A model generated the notes under the pieces. It was given only the letters and a program-made list of their open reading frames with translations. It did no database searches and was not told the origin of the DNA. This document shows positions 1-7,701 of a DNA stretch of 64,000 nucleotides, piece by piece (positions within the stretch are counted from its first letter, which is position 1; every line of letters begins with the position of its first letter). This DNA is from Chryseobacterium cucumeris (GTDB lineage: Bacteria; Bacteroidota; Bacteroidia; Flavobacteriales; Weeksellaceae), in NCBI RefSeq assembly GCF_016775705.1, contig NZ_CP068760.1:1550001-1614000 (forward strand), in the 5' to 3' direction. Position numbers and translations under genes: made by a program.

Positions 1-5
1 AAACT

Positions 6-22
6 TTGGCACAGTAATTGTT
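6..22 (+). promoter_or_regulatory. Sigma-54-like -24/-12 element
   Basis: The sequence TGGCACAGTAATTGT matches the -24 (TGGCAC) and -12 (TTG) elements of sigma-54 promoters with the standard spacing; the final C of the usual TTGC is T. A start would fall near 30-35, and the only thing downstream on this strand is the terminator at 76-98, with no reading frame between. It could drive a short RNA or be a chance match; upstream context lies outside the window. Confidence 0.3.
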
Positions 23-75
23 TATTCTATTGCGATTCTCATGTTTAATTTGAGTTTTCATGGTTATTAGTTTTT

Positions 76-98
76 ACCCAGCTTCGGCTGGGTTTTTT
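76..98 (+). terminator. Rho-independent terminator with UUCG loop
   Basis: ACCCAGC and GCTGGGT form a perfect 7-bp stem closed by a TTCG tetraloop and followed by a T6 run. On the plus strand it terminates either a gene left of the window or a short transcript starting near position 30. Confidence 0.85.
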
Positions 99-429
99 AT
101 TTGCAAAAAATAAAGGCATTTTTTATTAATTATGTAATTTTTTAATTAATATTTAATCATATTTAACGATTTTGTTCTTTTAATTGCAATTGGTGAAATA
201 ATTTTATTTTTTGAAAATCCAATCTCATGGTGGTCAGAAATATGACAAAAGTGGAGTTATCTGCCAAAATTGTAAAGTTGAAAAGTAGAGTTATTTAAAA
301 ACGAATATTTTTTCATGTAAAAATCAAAAAAATAAATTACAAAAAATAAAATATCCAGAATACATTAAATTGATCTTTAAAAAAAATAATAACAGTAAAT
401 ATTATTCTTTAGCAGCAAAAGAAAGTGTT

Positions 430-462
430 ACCCTTGTCAAGGTTTCAAACCTTGACAAGGGT
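430..462. repeat. Perfect 33-nt inverted repeat
   Basis: Two 16-nt arms (ACCCTTGTCAAGGTTT and its reverse complement) are separated by a single C. No T-run follows on either strand, so it does not look like an ordinary terminator. The very long, GC-richer stem in AT-rich DNA resembles a dispersed intergenic repeat; copies elsewhere cannot be checked here. Confidence 0.7.
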
Positions 463-484
463 GTCATTTCGGTAAAAGGGTTTT

Positions 485-518
485 AAAAATAAAAAGAGAC
501 CATCCAATGATAGTCTCT
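485..518 (-). terminator. Terminator of rsgA
   Basis: Read on the minus strand, AGAGAC and GTCTCT pair around a loop of about 12 nt and are followed by a T-rich tract (complement of the A-run at 485-495). It sits about 45 bp beyond the rsgA stop codon. Confidence 0.65.
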
Positions 519-563
519 AGATTATTTCTGACAAATTTGTCCTGTTACATAAAGATTGTATGA

Positions 564-1490
564 TTATTTCTGAGAAGCTTCTTCTGCCTCGTCCATCAGT
601 TTAATGTAAGTAGCATAGCGCGAATGCTGAATTTCTCCTGTTTCAAGAGCATCGATAACAGCACATTTAGGTTCATTGATGTGAAGGCAGTTGTGAAATT
701 TACATTCTTCTCTCTTTTTAAAAATTTCAGGAAAGTAATGCTGTACTTCTTCTTTTTCAATATCAATCATTGCAAATTCACGAACCCCGGGAGTATCGAT
801 AACATTTCCTCCAAAATCCCAGAAATGCATCTGGGCAAAAGTTGTTGTATGCTTACCTTTCAGGTGGGTATCTGAAATTTCAGAAGTTTTTAAATTCAAT
901 CCCGGCTGCAAAGCATTCACTAAGGTAGATTTTCCACAACCTGAGTGGCCAAAGAATACGGAAGTTTTATCTTTAAGAATTTCCTGAAGCTGATCCAGAT
1001 TCAATTTAGAATAGGACGAAATTTCCAGAGTATCATATCCTATCTCCTGATATAGGAATTCAATATCTTTTACAATTTCAATTTCTTCTTCGTGCAATAC
1101 ATCAATCTTATTAAAAAGAATCAGTGGGGTAATATTATAAGCTTCACAGCATGCCAGGAACCTGTCAAGAAATCCTAATGATGTTTCAGGATGTTTCAGC
1201 GTAAAGATAAAGCACGCCAAATCGATATTGGAAGCAATAATATGAGCTTCTTTGGAAAGATTTACGGATTTTCTGATCAGATAATTAGAGCGGGGTTCAA
1301 TTTTCGTGATCCAGGCAATGTCATCCTGTTCCAGTTGGAACTCAACAAAATCTCCTACAGCAAGTGGATTGGTAAGTCTGGTTTTTATTAATTTGAATTT
1401 CCCCCTGATTCTGGCCTCGAAAATTTTATTTGTTTCCAATTCCAAAACCTGGTACCAACTGCCTGTAGATTTAATGATTTTTCCTTTCAT
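564..1490 (-). CDS. rsgA: Small ribosomal subunit biogenesis GTPase RsgA
   Basis: Circularly permuted GTPase that helps mature the 30S ribosomal subunit in the cytoplasm. An N-terminal OB-fold (about 1-75) is followed by the permuted GTPase motifs NKID (about 127-130), the P-loop GHSGCGKS (181-188) and DTPG (232-235). A C-terminal zinc module shows Cys-x4-Cys-x-His-x5-Cys at C263, C268, H270 and C276, the RsgA signature. I chose the ATG at 1490 (308 aa); the frame stays open to a TTG at 1517, but MKGKIIKSTG is the usual start of the OB-fold. It appears monocistronic: the next gene upstream ends 161 bp away and a terminator follows the stop. Family and function are secure. Confidence 0.96.
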   Translation of the reverse strand: MKGKIIKSTGSWYQVLELETNKIFEARIRGKFKLIKTRLTNPLAVGDFVEFQLEQDDIAWITKIEPRSNYLIRKSVNLSKEAHIIASNIDLACFIFTLKHPETSLGFLDRFLACCEAYNITPLILFNKIDVLHEEEIEIVKDIEFLYQEIGYDTLEISSYSKLNLDQLQEILKDKTSVFFGHSGCGKSTLVNALQPGLNLKTSEISDTHLKGKHTTTFAQMHFWDFGGNVIDTPGVREFAMIDIEKEEVQHYFPEIFKKREECKFHNCLHINEPKCAVIDALETGEIQHSRYATYIKLMDEAEEASQK

Positions 1491-1651
1491 AGATAATGCT
1501 GATGCAAATATACGCAATTAGGGCTTAGCATTCAGAAAATAGGGTTAAAAACACATGTTTCAATTCTCCTAAATACTGATGGCCAAGCCCTGATTTATTT
1601 TTTTACTGTATATATAGTAAAAATTATACTACTCTTACTATTATCCGCAAT

Positions 1652-2731
1652 TTATCTCTCGATCATAATATTATTCTGAACTTCAATAGATTCTTCGTGA
1701 ATCGCTTTGAATACTTTTTCAATAAACTCCTGAGACATTCCTGTTTCTTTTGCTTTTTGGGTAGCGTATTCTGTGATTACTTTCCAACGTTCAGGCTGGA
1801 AGATCGCAATGTCATTTTCTTTTTTAAGCTTACCGATCTTTTCAGAAATTTTCATTCTTTGAGAAAGAAGTTCAATTAACTGGAAGTCAAGATCGGAGAT
1901 TAAAGTTCTGTGTCTTCCCATTTCTCCTTCAAAACCGGCAAGATTAGAGCTTCTCACTTTCAGATTTCCGATAAGATCTGCAAGAACTTCAGGAGTGATC
2001 TGCTGGGAAGCATCGCTCCATGCTTCATCAGGATTACAGTGAGATTCAATGATCGCTCCCTGGTATCCTACGTTAAGTGCCTCCTGTGTAATATCTGCAA
2101 GACCTGTTCTGTTTCCGCAGATGTGAGAAGGGTCGATTAACATTGGAATATTTGGAAACTGGCTCTTGAAATCAAGGGCAATCTGCCAGTTTGGATTGTT
2201 TCTGTATTTTGTTTTCTGGTAGGTTGAAAATCCTCTGTGAATAACTCCAAGGTTTTTAATGTCCTGTCCTAAAAGTCTTTCCAAAGCTCCGATCCATAAA
2301 GCAAGATCCGGATTTACAGGGTTTTTCACAAATACCGGTTTATCAGTTCCTCTTAAAGCCATTGCAATTTCCTGTACCGTAAATGGATTCACTGTAGAAC
2401 GCGCTCCGATCCAAAGAACATCTACGTCTGCTTCTAAAGCTGCAAATACGTGGTGTGCATTGGCTACCTCAGTTGCTGTTTTAAAACCGTATTCTTCTTT
2501 TACTTTTTTCAGCCAGTTCAAACCGATCACTCCTACACCTTCGAAACCGTTGGGTTTGGTACGCGGTTTCCAGATTCCGGCACGGAAAACGGATACATTG
2601 GCATTGGATTCCTTAATTCTCCTGGCCGTTTCAAGCATCTGAGCTTCACTTTCCGCACTACATGGTCCTGCAATCATTAGTGGCTGTGTAAGCCCATCGA
2701 TCCACTCATTTTTTAAATCATTTAAATTCAT
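1652..2731 (-). CDS. Bifunctional DAHP synthase / chorismate mutase
   Basis: Catalyses the first step of the shikimate pathway (phosphoenolpyruvate plus erythrose 4-phosphate to DAHP) and carries a chorismate mutase that converts chorismate to prephenate. The 359-aa protein has a type I-beta DAHP synthase barrel (about 1-260) with the MIAGPCSAES motif (metal-ligand Cys at 24), KPRT and a DPSH segment, then a C-terminal AroQ-type helical domain (about 270-359) with LDFQLIELLSQRM. This C-terminal fusion is typical of Bacteroidota, where the mutase domain also serves as the allosteric sensor, usually for prephenate. The ATG at 2731 gives the expected start. The neighbouring genes are unrelated, so it is probably transcribed alone from the AT-rich DNA upstream. 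The assignment is secure; gene names vary (aroG, aroF, pheA). Confidence 0.95.
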   Translation of the reverse strand: MNLNDLKNEWIDGLTQPLMIAGPCSAESEAQMLETARRIKESNANVSVFRAGIWKPRTKPNGFEGVGVIGLNWLKKVKEEYGFKTATEVANAHHVFAALEADVDVLWIGARSTVNPFTVQEIAMALRGTDKPVFVKNPVNPDLALWIGALERLLGQDIKNLGVIHRGFSTYQKTKYRNNPNWQIALDFKSQFPNIPMLIDPSHICGNRTGLADITQEALNVGYQGAIIESHCNPDEAWSDASQQITPEVLADLIGNLKVRSSNLAGFEGEMGRHRTLISDLDFQLIELLSQRMKISEKIGKLKKENDIAIFQPERWKVITEYATQKAKETGMSQEFIEKVFKAIHEESIEVQNNIMIER

Positions 2732-3129
2732 TATTCTAAATTTTATTGTTTTTTTATATTATTTATTCATTGACAGCAATAGCCCTTTGGATTATAAAAT
2801 TTAATTTATAATTCTTTTCAAAAAATGCCGTTCAAAATTGTTTAAAGGAATCAGGAAAATAATAGGGCTCTACTTCTCCTGTATTTTTTGGAAAGAAATT
2901 CAGTTAACAGTACCAATAAAATCGGTAATACGTTCTGAAATTTCTATAATAAGAAGCAGAAAAACTAAAATAACCGCTAAAAAAATAATTAGCGGGTGCA
3001 AAAAAAGACTGATATGTGTTAATCAATTTTTCCATTATATCTGGAAATGTCTTGTTTTAGCGTTTCTGGTTTAATTTGTTTTTGTCAGAAACTTATTTCT
3101 GACAGAAATATTTGACAAATATATAAAAA
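2732..3129. other. Intergenic region between dnaX and the DAHP synthase gene
   Basis: About 400 bp of AT-rich DNA carrying the upstream region of the DAHP synthase gene and the 3' end of the dnaX transcript. It holds a probable dnaX terminator (2960-2995) and a perfect 9-bp hairpin with a CTTA loop at 3083-3104 (TGTCAGAAA paired with TTTCTGACA), which lacks a T-run on either strand. A plus-strand frame at 2838-3074 has no recognisable features and is not called. Confidence 0.55.
2960..2995 (-). terminator. Probable dnaX terminator
   Basis: On the minus strand CCGCTAA and TTAGCGG form a 7-bp stem with an 8-nt loop, followed by a T-rich tract. It lies about 135 bp beyond the end of the dnaX reading frame. 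Confidence 0.5.
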
Positions 3130-3711
3130 TTATGTCAAATCAAACTTCATTAAATCATCAAGATCTTTCAAAAGTGGATTTTTTTCTATAAACTTTTCAA
3201 ATAATTTTCTCTTCGTCACCACCTCAATCTTCAGATTTTCAACGTCTCTGACGTATTCTACCTCAATAATATGATTCTGAATTTTTCTTTTAAAATGATT
3301 AAAAAATTCTCCACTTATTTTATCAAATTCCACTTTTGCAGAGTCTGACGGGAACAAAACTTTGATTTTATGCTCTTCAGCTTTTACCAGTTTAAAGGTT
3401 TTTACCGCATTAAATACAAAGTTATTTTTTACCTGAAGCTGTTTAAGCATAATTTTCCATTCCGTCTGCAGATCTGTATCTGTAAAATGGTTTTGAGGAA
3501 GATTTTCAGTTCTCACCACAACATCTTCTGCTGTTTCCACTTTATCTTCTTTATTCAAAAAGGAATTGATGCTGAAACCGGAGGATATTCCCGGTCTTGA
3601 CAAAGGCTTGGTAGTTTTGGTCACAGAAACTTCCTGAACCATCTGAGTAGTAACAGACAGCTGTTCTGTTTTAACTTCTTTTTTCTCCGGAGTTTTTTCC
3701 GGCATTTTCAC
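3130..3711 (-). CDS. dnaX: C-terminal part of DnaX (tau-specific region), reached by -1 slippage
   Basis: This 193-aa frame starts formally at a GTG and encodes a Lys/Glu-rich linker (about 1-60) and a compact C-terminal domain (about 80-193) resembling the end of flavobacterial DnaX proteins. It is in the -1 frame relative to the upstream dnaX frame. One -1 shift at the A11 run (3751-3761) joins the two into a protein of about 566 aa, a plausible full DnaX length. An ATG at 3705 is preceded five bases earlier by a full AGGAGG, so the fragment could also be made separately. Sequencing or assembly error in the homopolymer is the simple alternative. That it belongs to dnaX is well supported; how it is expressed is inference. 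Confidence 0.7.
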   Translation of the reverse strand: MKMPEKTPEKKEVKTEQLSVTTQMVQEVSVTKTTKPLSRPGISSGFSINSFLNKEDKVETAEDVVVRTENLPQNHFTDTDLQTEWKIMLKQLQVKNNFVFNAVKTFKLVKAEEHKIKVLFPSDSAKVEFDKISGEFFNHFKRKIQNHIIEVEYVRDVENLKIEVVTKRKLFEKFIEKNPLLKDLDDLMKFDLT

Positions 3712-3743
3712 CTCCTGTTTCTCACTGAGAAACGGAGCCAGTA

Positions 3744-4829
3744 TCAGGAATTTTTTTTTTTAGTATCGCCTAAATTAGCTGTCAGTGAAGCCAGCTGCAT
3801 TAATGCAATTTCAACCGTAAGTCTAGGGTTTTTGGAATTCTTATAATTAATATCTGCATGGTTGCAGATTTCAATACCATCAATAAGCTGCTGGGCGGCC
3901 CATTTCTGTCCCTGCTCTACAAACCTGGCCTTGGTCTTCTCTCCTACTTCAATGAGTTCCATGGTGGAAGCATTCTGTGCCATCATCAGGTCTCTGAAAT
4001 GATTTCCTAATCCGGCAATGAAAATATGAGGATCAAAACCTTTCTTTACAATCTCATTAAATGCGAAAAGCACTTCAGGAATTTTGTTTTCCCTGGCAAG
4101 ATCCACAATATTCAGATATTGATCGTAATCCAGAATATTGAGCACTTCGGCGGCTTTTGCCAGTGTAATATTTTTCTGGGAGAAAGTCGAAAGTCTGTCG
4201 AAGATAGAAAGTGCATCTCTTAATGCACCGTCTGCCTTCTGAGCAATCAGGTACAGGGCATCATCTTCATACTGGATATTTTCTTTCTGGGCAATGTTTC
4301 TCAGATGGCTCTGTATGTCTTCGATGACGATTCTTTTGAAGTCATAAATCTGACAACGGGATAAAATTGTTGGAATAATTTTATGTTTCTCCGTGGTAGC
4401 CAAAATAAAAATAGCATGCGCAGGCGGCTCTTCCAGCGTTTTAAGGAATGCATTGAAAGCGGCAGAAGACAGCATATGAACCTCATCAATGATATATACT
4501 TTGTATTTACCCACCTGAGGTGCAAAGCGTACCTGATCTATAAGTTCTCTGATATCATCAACAGAGTTATTGGATGCAGCATCCAATTCATAGATATTGT
4601 AAGCAAAACCATCTTCTGAAACCGAGCCATCTTTCTCATTGATCTTTCTTGCCAGAATTCTGGCACAAGTAGTTTTACCCACACCACGAGGACCGCAAAA
4701 AAGTAATGCCTGAGCTAATTGACTTTCTTCAATTGCATGTTCTAAAGTATCCGTAATATGGGATTGTCCTACAACCGTATCAAACTCCTGAGGACGATAT
4801 TTTCTTGCAGATACTATAAAATTTTCCAT
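3744..4829 (-). CDS. dnaX: DNA polymerase III subunit gamma/tau, N-terminal ATPase part
   Basis: Clamp-loader ATPase that loads the beta clamp during replication. The 361-aa frame holds the AAA+ module: Walker A GPRGVGKTT (about 45-53), Walker B YIIDEVHML, and sensor region LATTEKHKIIPTILSRCQ with the SRC arginine finger. It continues into the clamp-loader domain III and stops immediately after a lysine run encoded by A11. The Cys4 zinc module found in E. coli DnaX is absent between CARILARKIN and the ELDAASNN motif, which I believe is normal in Flavobacteriia. The product as read resembles a gamma-length protein; the tau-specific remainder is encoded in the -1 frame. The gene begins with ATG at 4829, 97 bp after the TetR gene on the same strand. 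Confidence 0.9.
   Translation of the reverse strand: MENFIVSARKYRPQEFDTVVGQSHITDTLEHAIEESQLAQALLFCGPRGVGKTTCARILARKINEKDGSVSEDGFAYNIYELDAASNNSVDDIRELIDQVRFAPQVGKYKVYIIDEVHMLSSAAFNAFLKTLEEPPAHAIFILATTEKHKIIPTILSRCQIYDFKRIVIEDIQSHLRNIAQKENIQYEDDALYLIAQKADGALRDALSIFDRLSTFSQKNITLAKAAEVLNILDYDQYLNIVDLARENKIPEVLFAFNEIVKKGFDPHIFIAGLGNHFRDLMMAQNASTMELIEVGEKTKARFVEQGQKWAAQQLIDGIEICNHADINYKNSKNPRLTVEIALMQLASLTANLGDTKKKNS
3751..3761 (-). other. A11 slippery run inside dnaX
   Basis: Eleven consecutive A residues on the coding strand (T on plus), read as ACT AAA AAA AAA AAT TCC TGA. The zero frame ends at the TGA two codons later; a -1 shift or a one-base-longer transcript opens the downstream dnaX frame. 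Known dnaX genes use a slippery heptamer (E. coli) or transcriptional slippage on an A9 run (Thermus) to make two products. Confidence 0.6.
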
Positions 4830-4926
4830 TGGTCAAAAATAAGAAATATAGTTTTAATTTGAAAATTAAAAGTTTTCAAATATCAACAAAAACATATTTC
4901 TGTTCAAATCGGAAAACTTTTAACCT

Positions 4927-5559
4927 CTATTTCTTTTTGCTGTATGCAAAGTCAATCAACTCAACAATAGCGCCTTCAATCTCTTTTCGCCCTTCTTCAG
5001 TTTTCAGGTCAATACCGCAGAACTTGTTTGCGTTATATCCTGTATAAAGGTTAAGATAGTAAGCTCCGGAAACAATCAGAGCCATAATTGCCCTGTGTCT
5101 TGTTGCTACTCCTTCACCAAAGTAAGGATCTGAGATGTTTCCAAATAAAACTTCTCCAACTTCTTCACGTTGTTCAACTAATTTCTTAAGAATAGGCTTG
5201 CTTTCTGAAAGCTCCCAAAGGATAATCTTCTGAAGTTCTTTATTTTTCTTCAGGTTTTCGAACTGATTCAAGACAACCATTTTAGTAAGCTCGTGTCCAC
5301 CGTCCGAGAAATCCATATCAACATCCTGGTTGACCTGGCTCCAGTAATCCTGAGACTTGATATATTCATCGATCAGCTTATCAGTACTTCCAAAGTACTC
5401 ATAGATCAATTTTTTATCAAATCCGGCTACGGCAGCTATTTTGCTTACTTTTAATCCGGAATATCCTTTTACTCTTAAAATTTTACCAACTGCAGCAAGC
5501 AGTTTCTGCTTTGTTTTTTCTTTGTCCCTAATGGGGCCCTGCACTACTTTTCTAGGCAT
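4927..5559 (-). CDS. TetR/AcrR-family transcriptional regulator
   Basis: A 210-aa DNA-binding repressor-type protein. The N-terminal helix-turn-helix (about 20-65) includes the segment GYSGLKVSKIAAVAGFDKK followed by YEYFGSTDKLI, typical of TetR proteins. The C-terminal ligand-binding part (about 75-210) is helical and matches no effector class I can name. Its start codon lies only 5 bp after the stop of the alpha-oxoamine synthase gene, so the two are cotranscribed and the regulator may respond to lipid or acyl-CoA status; that is inference. The alternative is an unrelated local regulator carried along in the operon. Confidence 0.85.
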   Translation of the reverse strand: MPRKVVQGPIRDKEKTKQKLLAAVGKILRVKGYSGLKVSKIAAVAGFDKKLIYEYFGSTDKLIDEYIKSQDYWSQVNQDVDMDFSDGGHELTKMVVLNQFENLKKNKELQKIILWELSESKPILKKLVEQREEVGEVLFGNISDPYFGEGVATRHRAIMALIVSGAYYLNLYTGYNANKFCGIDLKTEEGRKEIEGAIVELIDFAYSKKK

Positions 5560-5564
5560 AATTA

Positions 5565-6821
5565 TTATTTTTTCGCAATATGCAATTTTTTATTAATATC
5601 ATCAAACGCATTAAGCGTTTTATCGAGATGTTCTTTTTCGTGTCTTGCCGTCACACTCATCCTGATACGCGCATCTTTTCGGGGTACAGCCGGGTACAGA
5701 ATCGGATTGGTATAGATTCCTTTTTCTATTAGTAGTTTTCCGGCTTCTCCTGTTACATAAGGGTCTCCTATTTTTACAGGGATAATTGCAGAGCAGGTAA
5801 CGCCTGTATCCAACCCTAAGTCGTCAAGCCCTTTTTTGAAATAATTGATGTTATCCCAGAGTTTCTGTCTCCAGATGGGTTCTTCGTCAATTAAATCAAT
5901 GGCTTTAACTATTCCTGCTGATGATGGTGGAGCTGTCGCTGAGAAAATCTGCTGACGGGAATGGAATCTGATGAATGCTGCTATTTTTTTATCTGCAATG
6001 ACATATCCACCCAGATTTCCAAATGTTTTGCTGAATGTACCTGTGATAAGGTCTACTTTATCCAATAACCCGGCCTGTTCCAAAGTACCTCTTCCGGATT
6101 CTCCAAGGATACCGACACCATGTACGTCGTCTACCATCAGAAAGGCATTATACTTCTTCACAAGGTCATAGATCTCATTAATACGGGAGGTATCACCATC
6201 CTGGGAATACACTCCATCCACAATAACGAGTTTCGTACGGTACAGATTTTCAGATACCTTCAAAATGTGTTCCAAAGATTCCAAATTATTGTGCGGAAAT
6301 GTTTTTTTATTGGTAAAAGCACATCCTTCGTGCACACTGGCATGTACAGCCATATCTAAAATAGCCAGGTCTTCTTTCTGCATCAGGCATTGTAAAGAAG
6401 CACTATTAGCTGTATAACCCGTAGTAAATACTACAGCTTCATCTTCTGTTCTTTTAAAAAAACCTGAGATTTTTTTTTCTAATGCATTGTGGTAATCAAA
6501 ATATCCTCCGATAAGAGGAGTAGCTCCTGTTCCTGTACCATATTTTTCGATTCCTTCAATGGCAGCCTGTTTTACTTTTGGGTGCTGCGTAAATCCTAAA
6601 TAATCACTTGATACAAAACTAACAAATTCTCTGTTGTGATCTGCAATATTTACATTCAGTACTGCATTGGTTCCTGAAGTATTCTTCAGTCTGTAGTTCA
6701 TGTGGCCATTAGACTTTACAAAGTCTAAATATTCATAAAAAATTTCAGCTCTTTGAGCCATATCATTGTCTGGTATATTCTCAAAGTCTTTAATGGTTGC
6801 TGTTGTGAAATTGATGCTCAT
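5565..6821 (-). CDS. Alpha-oxoamine synthase, serine palmitoyltransferase-like
   Basis: PLP enzyme of the family that condenses an amino acid with an acyl thioester with loss of CO2. The 418-aa protein shows the stacking histidine (H160), the Asp-x-x-His pair in MVDDVHGVG (D231/H234 region) and the PLP lysine in TFSKTFGNLGG (K265). Length and residue positions are very close to bacterial serine palmitoyltransferase (about 420 aa; K265, D231, H234), while 8-amino-7-oxononanoate synthases are shorter (about 385 aa) and glycine C-acetyltransferase sits in other contexts. Chryseobacterium makes sulfonolipids through an SPT-like cysteate acyltransferase, so serine or cysteate is the likely substrate. 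No biotin genes are adjacent. It heads a two-gene operon with the TetR regulator; a -7 box lies at 6859-6866. Substrate is inferred. Confidence 0.82.
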   Translation of the reverse strand: MSINFTTATIKDFENIPDNDMAQRAEIFYEYLDFVKSNGHMNYRLKNTSGTNAVLNVNIADHNREFVSFVSSDYLGFTQHPKVKQAAIEGIEKYGTGTGATPLIGGYFDYHNALEKKISGFFKRTEDEAVVFTTGYTANSASLQCLMQKEDLAILDMAVHASVHEGCAFTNKKTFPHNNLESLEHILKVSENLYRTKLVIVDGVYSQDGDTSRINEIYDLVKKYNAFLMVDDVHGVGILGESGRGTLEQAGLLDKVDLITGTFSKTFGNLGGYVIADKKIAAFIRFHSRQQIFSATAPPSSAGIVKAIDLIDEEPIWRQKLWDNINYFKKGLDDLGLDTGVTCSAIIPVKIGDPYVTGEAGKLLIEKGIYTNPILYPAVPRKDARIRMSVTARHEKEHLDKTLNAFDDINKKLHIAKK

Positions 6822-7253
6822 CCTTAATCTTGTTTGTTGTGTGTGGTTTAAAAAAAAACAAATATATAACTATTTGAAGGGCTTAAGCTCCCATATTAAG
6901 ATTAAATATTATTAAAGACACAATAATTTATTCTTATCCCCTGGAAACCAAACTTAATACCATATACCGGTTTCTTTTAACATTTATGTGTATTGAATTA
7001 ATTAGTTTTTTCTTACCTAAATTTAATAAAAAAACTAAACAATAAAGAAATATTAATAGATAAATAATAAAAAATGACCGTTATTTTTTACAACCATCTC
7101 ATTTATAAAAGATTATTTTCTATAAATTTTAACATTATAATTCACTAAATTGTCTTTTACAGCAGGAATTCAGTATGATTAAATCCCTACCCGGAGACGA
7201 AAAATGCCTCGAAACTCCTGTGACAGGAATTTTAAAGAATAAAAAAGTCAGTT
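6822..7253. other. AT-rich intergenic region with promoter of the oxoamine synthase operon
   Basis: About 430 bp without a coding sequence. It carries a perfect -7 box for the minus-strand oxoamine synthase gene and, near 7215-7228, a short TCCTG/CAGGA hairpin beyond the AraC-type gene. The remainder is AT-rich DNA in which I see no further structure. Confidence 0.5.
6859..6866 (-). promoter_or_regulatory. -7 box of the oxoamine synthase operon
   Basis: Reads TATATTTG on the minus strand, an exact match to the Bacteroidota -7 consensus TAnnTTTG, about 40 bp before the ATG at 6821. No clear TTG -33 element is present at the usual distance. Confidence 0.45.
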
Positions 7254-7610
7254 TTAAACGGAATGGGAATCTCTGAATTTTCCGGGAGTAAAACCGGTCA
7301 TTTTTTTAAAAAATTTTGAAAAATTGGAAGGGTCGTAAGTAAAAATACGGGCAACTTCTGCTACAGATTTATCCGTAACAATGAGCATCTTTTTGGCCTG
7401 TTCAATAATTTTTTCATCATAATAAAAACAGGGATGCTGTCCGGTTTCCTTTTTAATGGTATCAGTAAGATGTTTATGAGAAACAGCAAGTTCCCTGGCA
7501 ATTTCATTCAGTTCCATAAATTCAGGTACAGTTCCGGAAATCACCTTCTGGATGTGCTGATCTAAAAAGGTAAAATACTGACGGGTAATTTCTTCACTTC
7601 TTTTCATCAT
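7254..7610 (-). CDS. Short AraC-type DNA-binding protein
   Basis: A 118-aa protein that is little more than an AraC/XylS DNA-binding domain (about 20-115), with two helix-turn-helix parts: LNEIARELAVSHKHLTDTIK and SVAEVARIFTYDPSNFSKFFKKMTGFTPGKF. It has no sensor domain, unlike most AraC regulators of 270-300 aa, so it may act constitutively or be controlled by its own expression level. It begins at ATG 7610 (a second ATG is the next codon). It is followed on the same strand by a region with no gene until the oxoamine synthase, and the LuxR-type gene at 7702 lies 91 bp upstream. Targets are unknown. Confidence 0.8.
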   Translation of the reverse strand: MMKRSEEITRQYFTFLDQHIQKVISGTVPEFMELNEIARELAVSHKHLTDTIKKETGQHPCFYYDEKIIEQAKKMLIVTDKSVAEVARIFTYDPSNFSKFFKKMTGFTPGKFRDSHSV

Positions 7611-7701
7611 ATGGATCTTGCTAATCTGTATTCAAGTTATAAAATTAATCATAAGATACAAAATAACATGGTGAACTTTTCGGATATTCCAGGATGAATG
7701 T

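Larger units (their letters stand above)
1..563. other. Intergenic region with a terminator and an inverted repeat
   Basis: No convincing coding sequence lies between the window start and the end of rsgA. The region is very AT-rich. It holds a sigma-54-like element near the left edge, a strong rho-independent terminator at 76-98, a perfect 33-nt inverted repeat at 430-462 and the rsgA terminator at 485-518, each listed separately. Nothing else is recognised in the AT-rich stretch 100-425. Confidence 0.6.

Noticed and set aside
1601..1622. TTTTACT/AGTAAAA inverted repeat as terminator of the DAHP synthase gene
   Set aside because: AT-only stem with an A-run, not a T-run, in the required direction.
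2838..3074. Plus-strand frame of 78 codons
   Set aside because: Low-complexity, AT-driven, no family signal and overlaps the likely dnaX terminator and the DAHP synthase upstream region.
3083..3104. Perfect 9-bp hairpin as dnaX terminator
   Set aside because: No T-run follows on either strand; the hairpin at 2974-2995 with a T-rich tract fits better.
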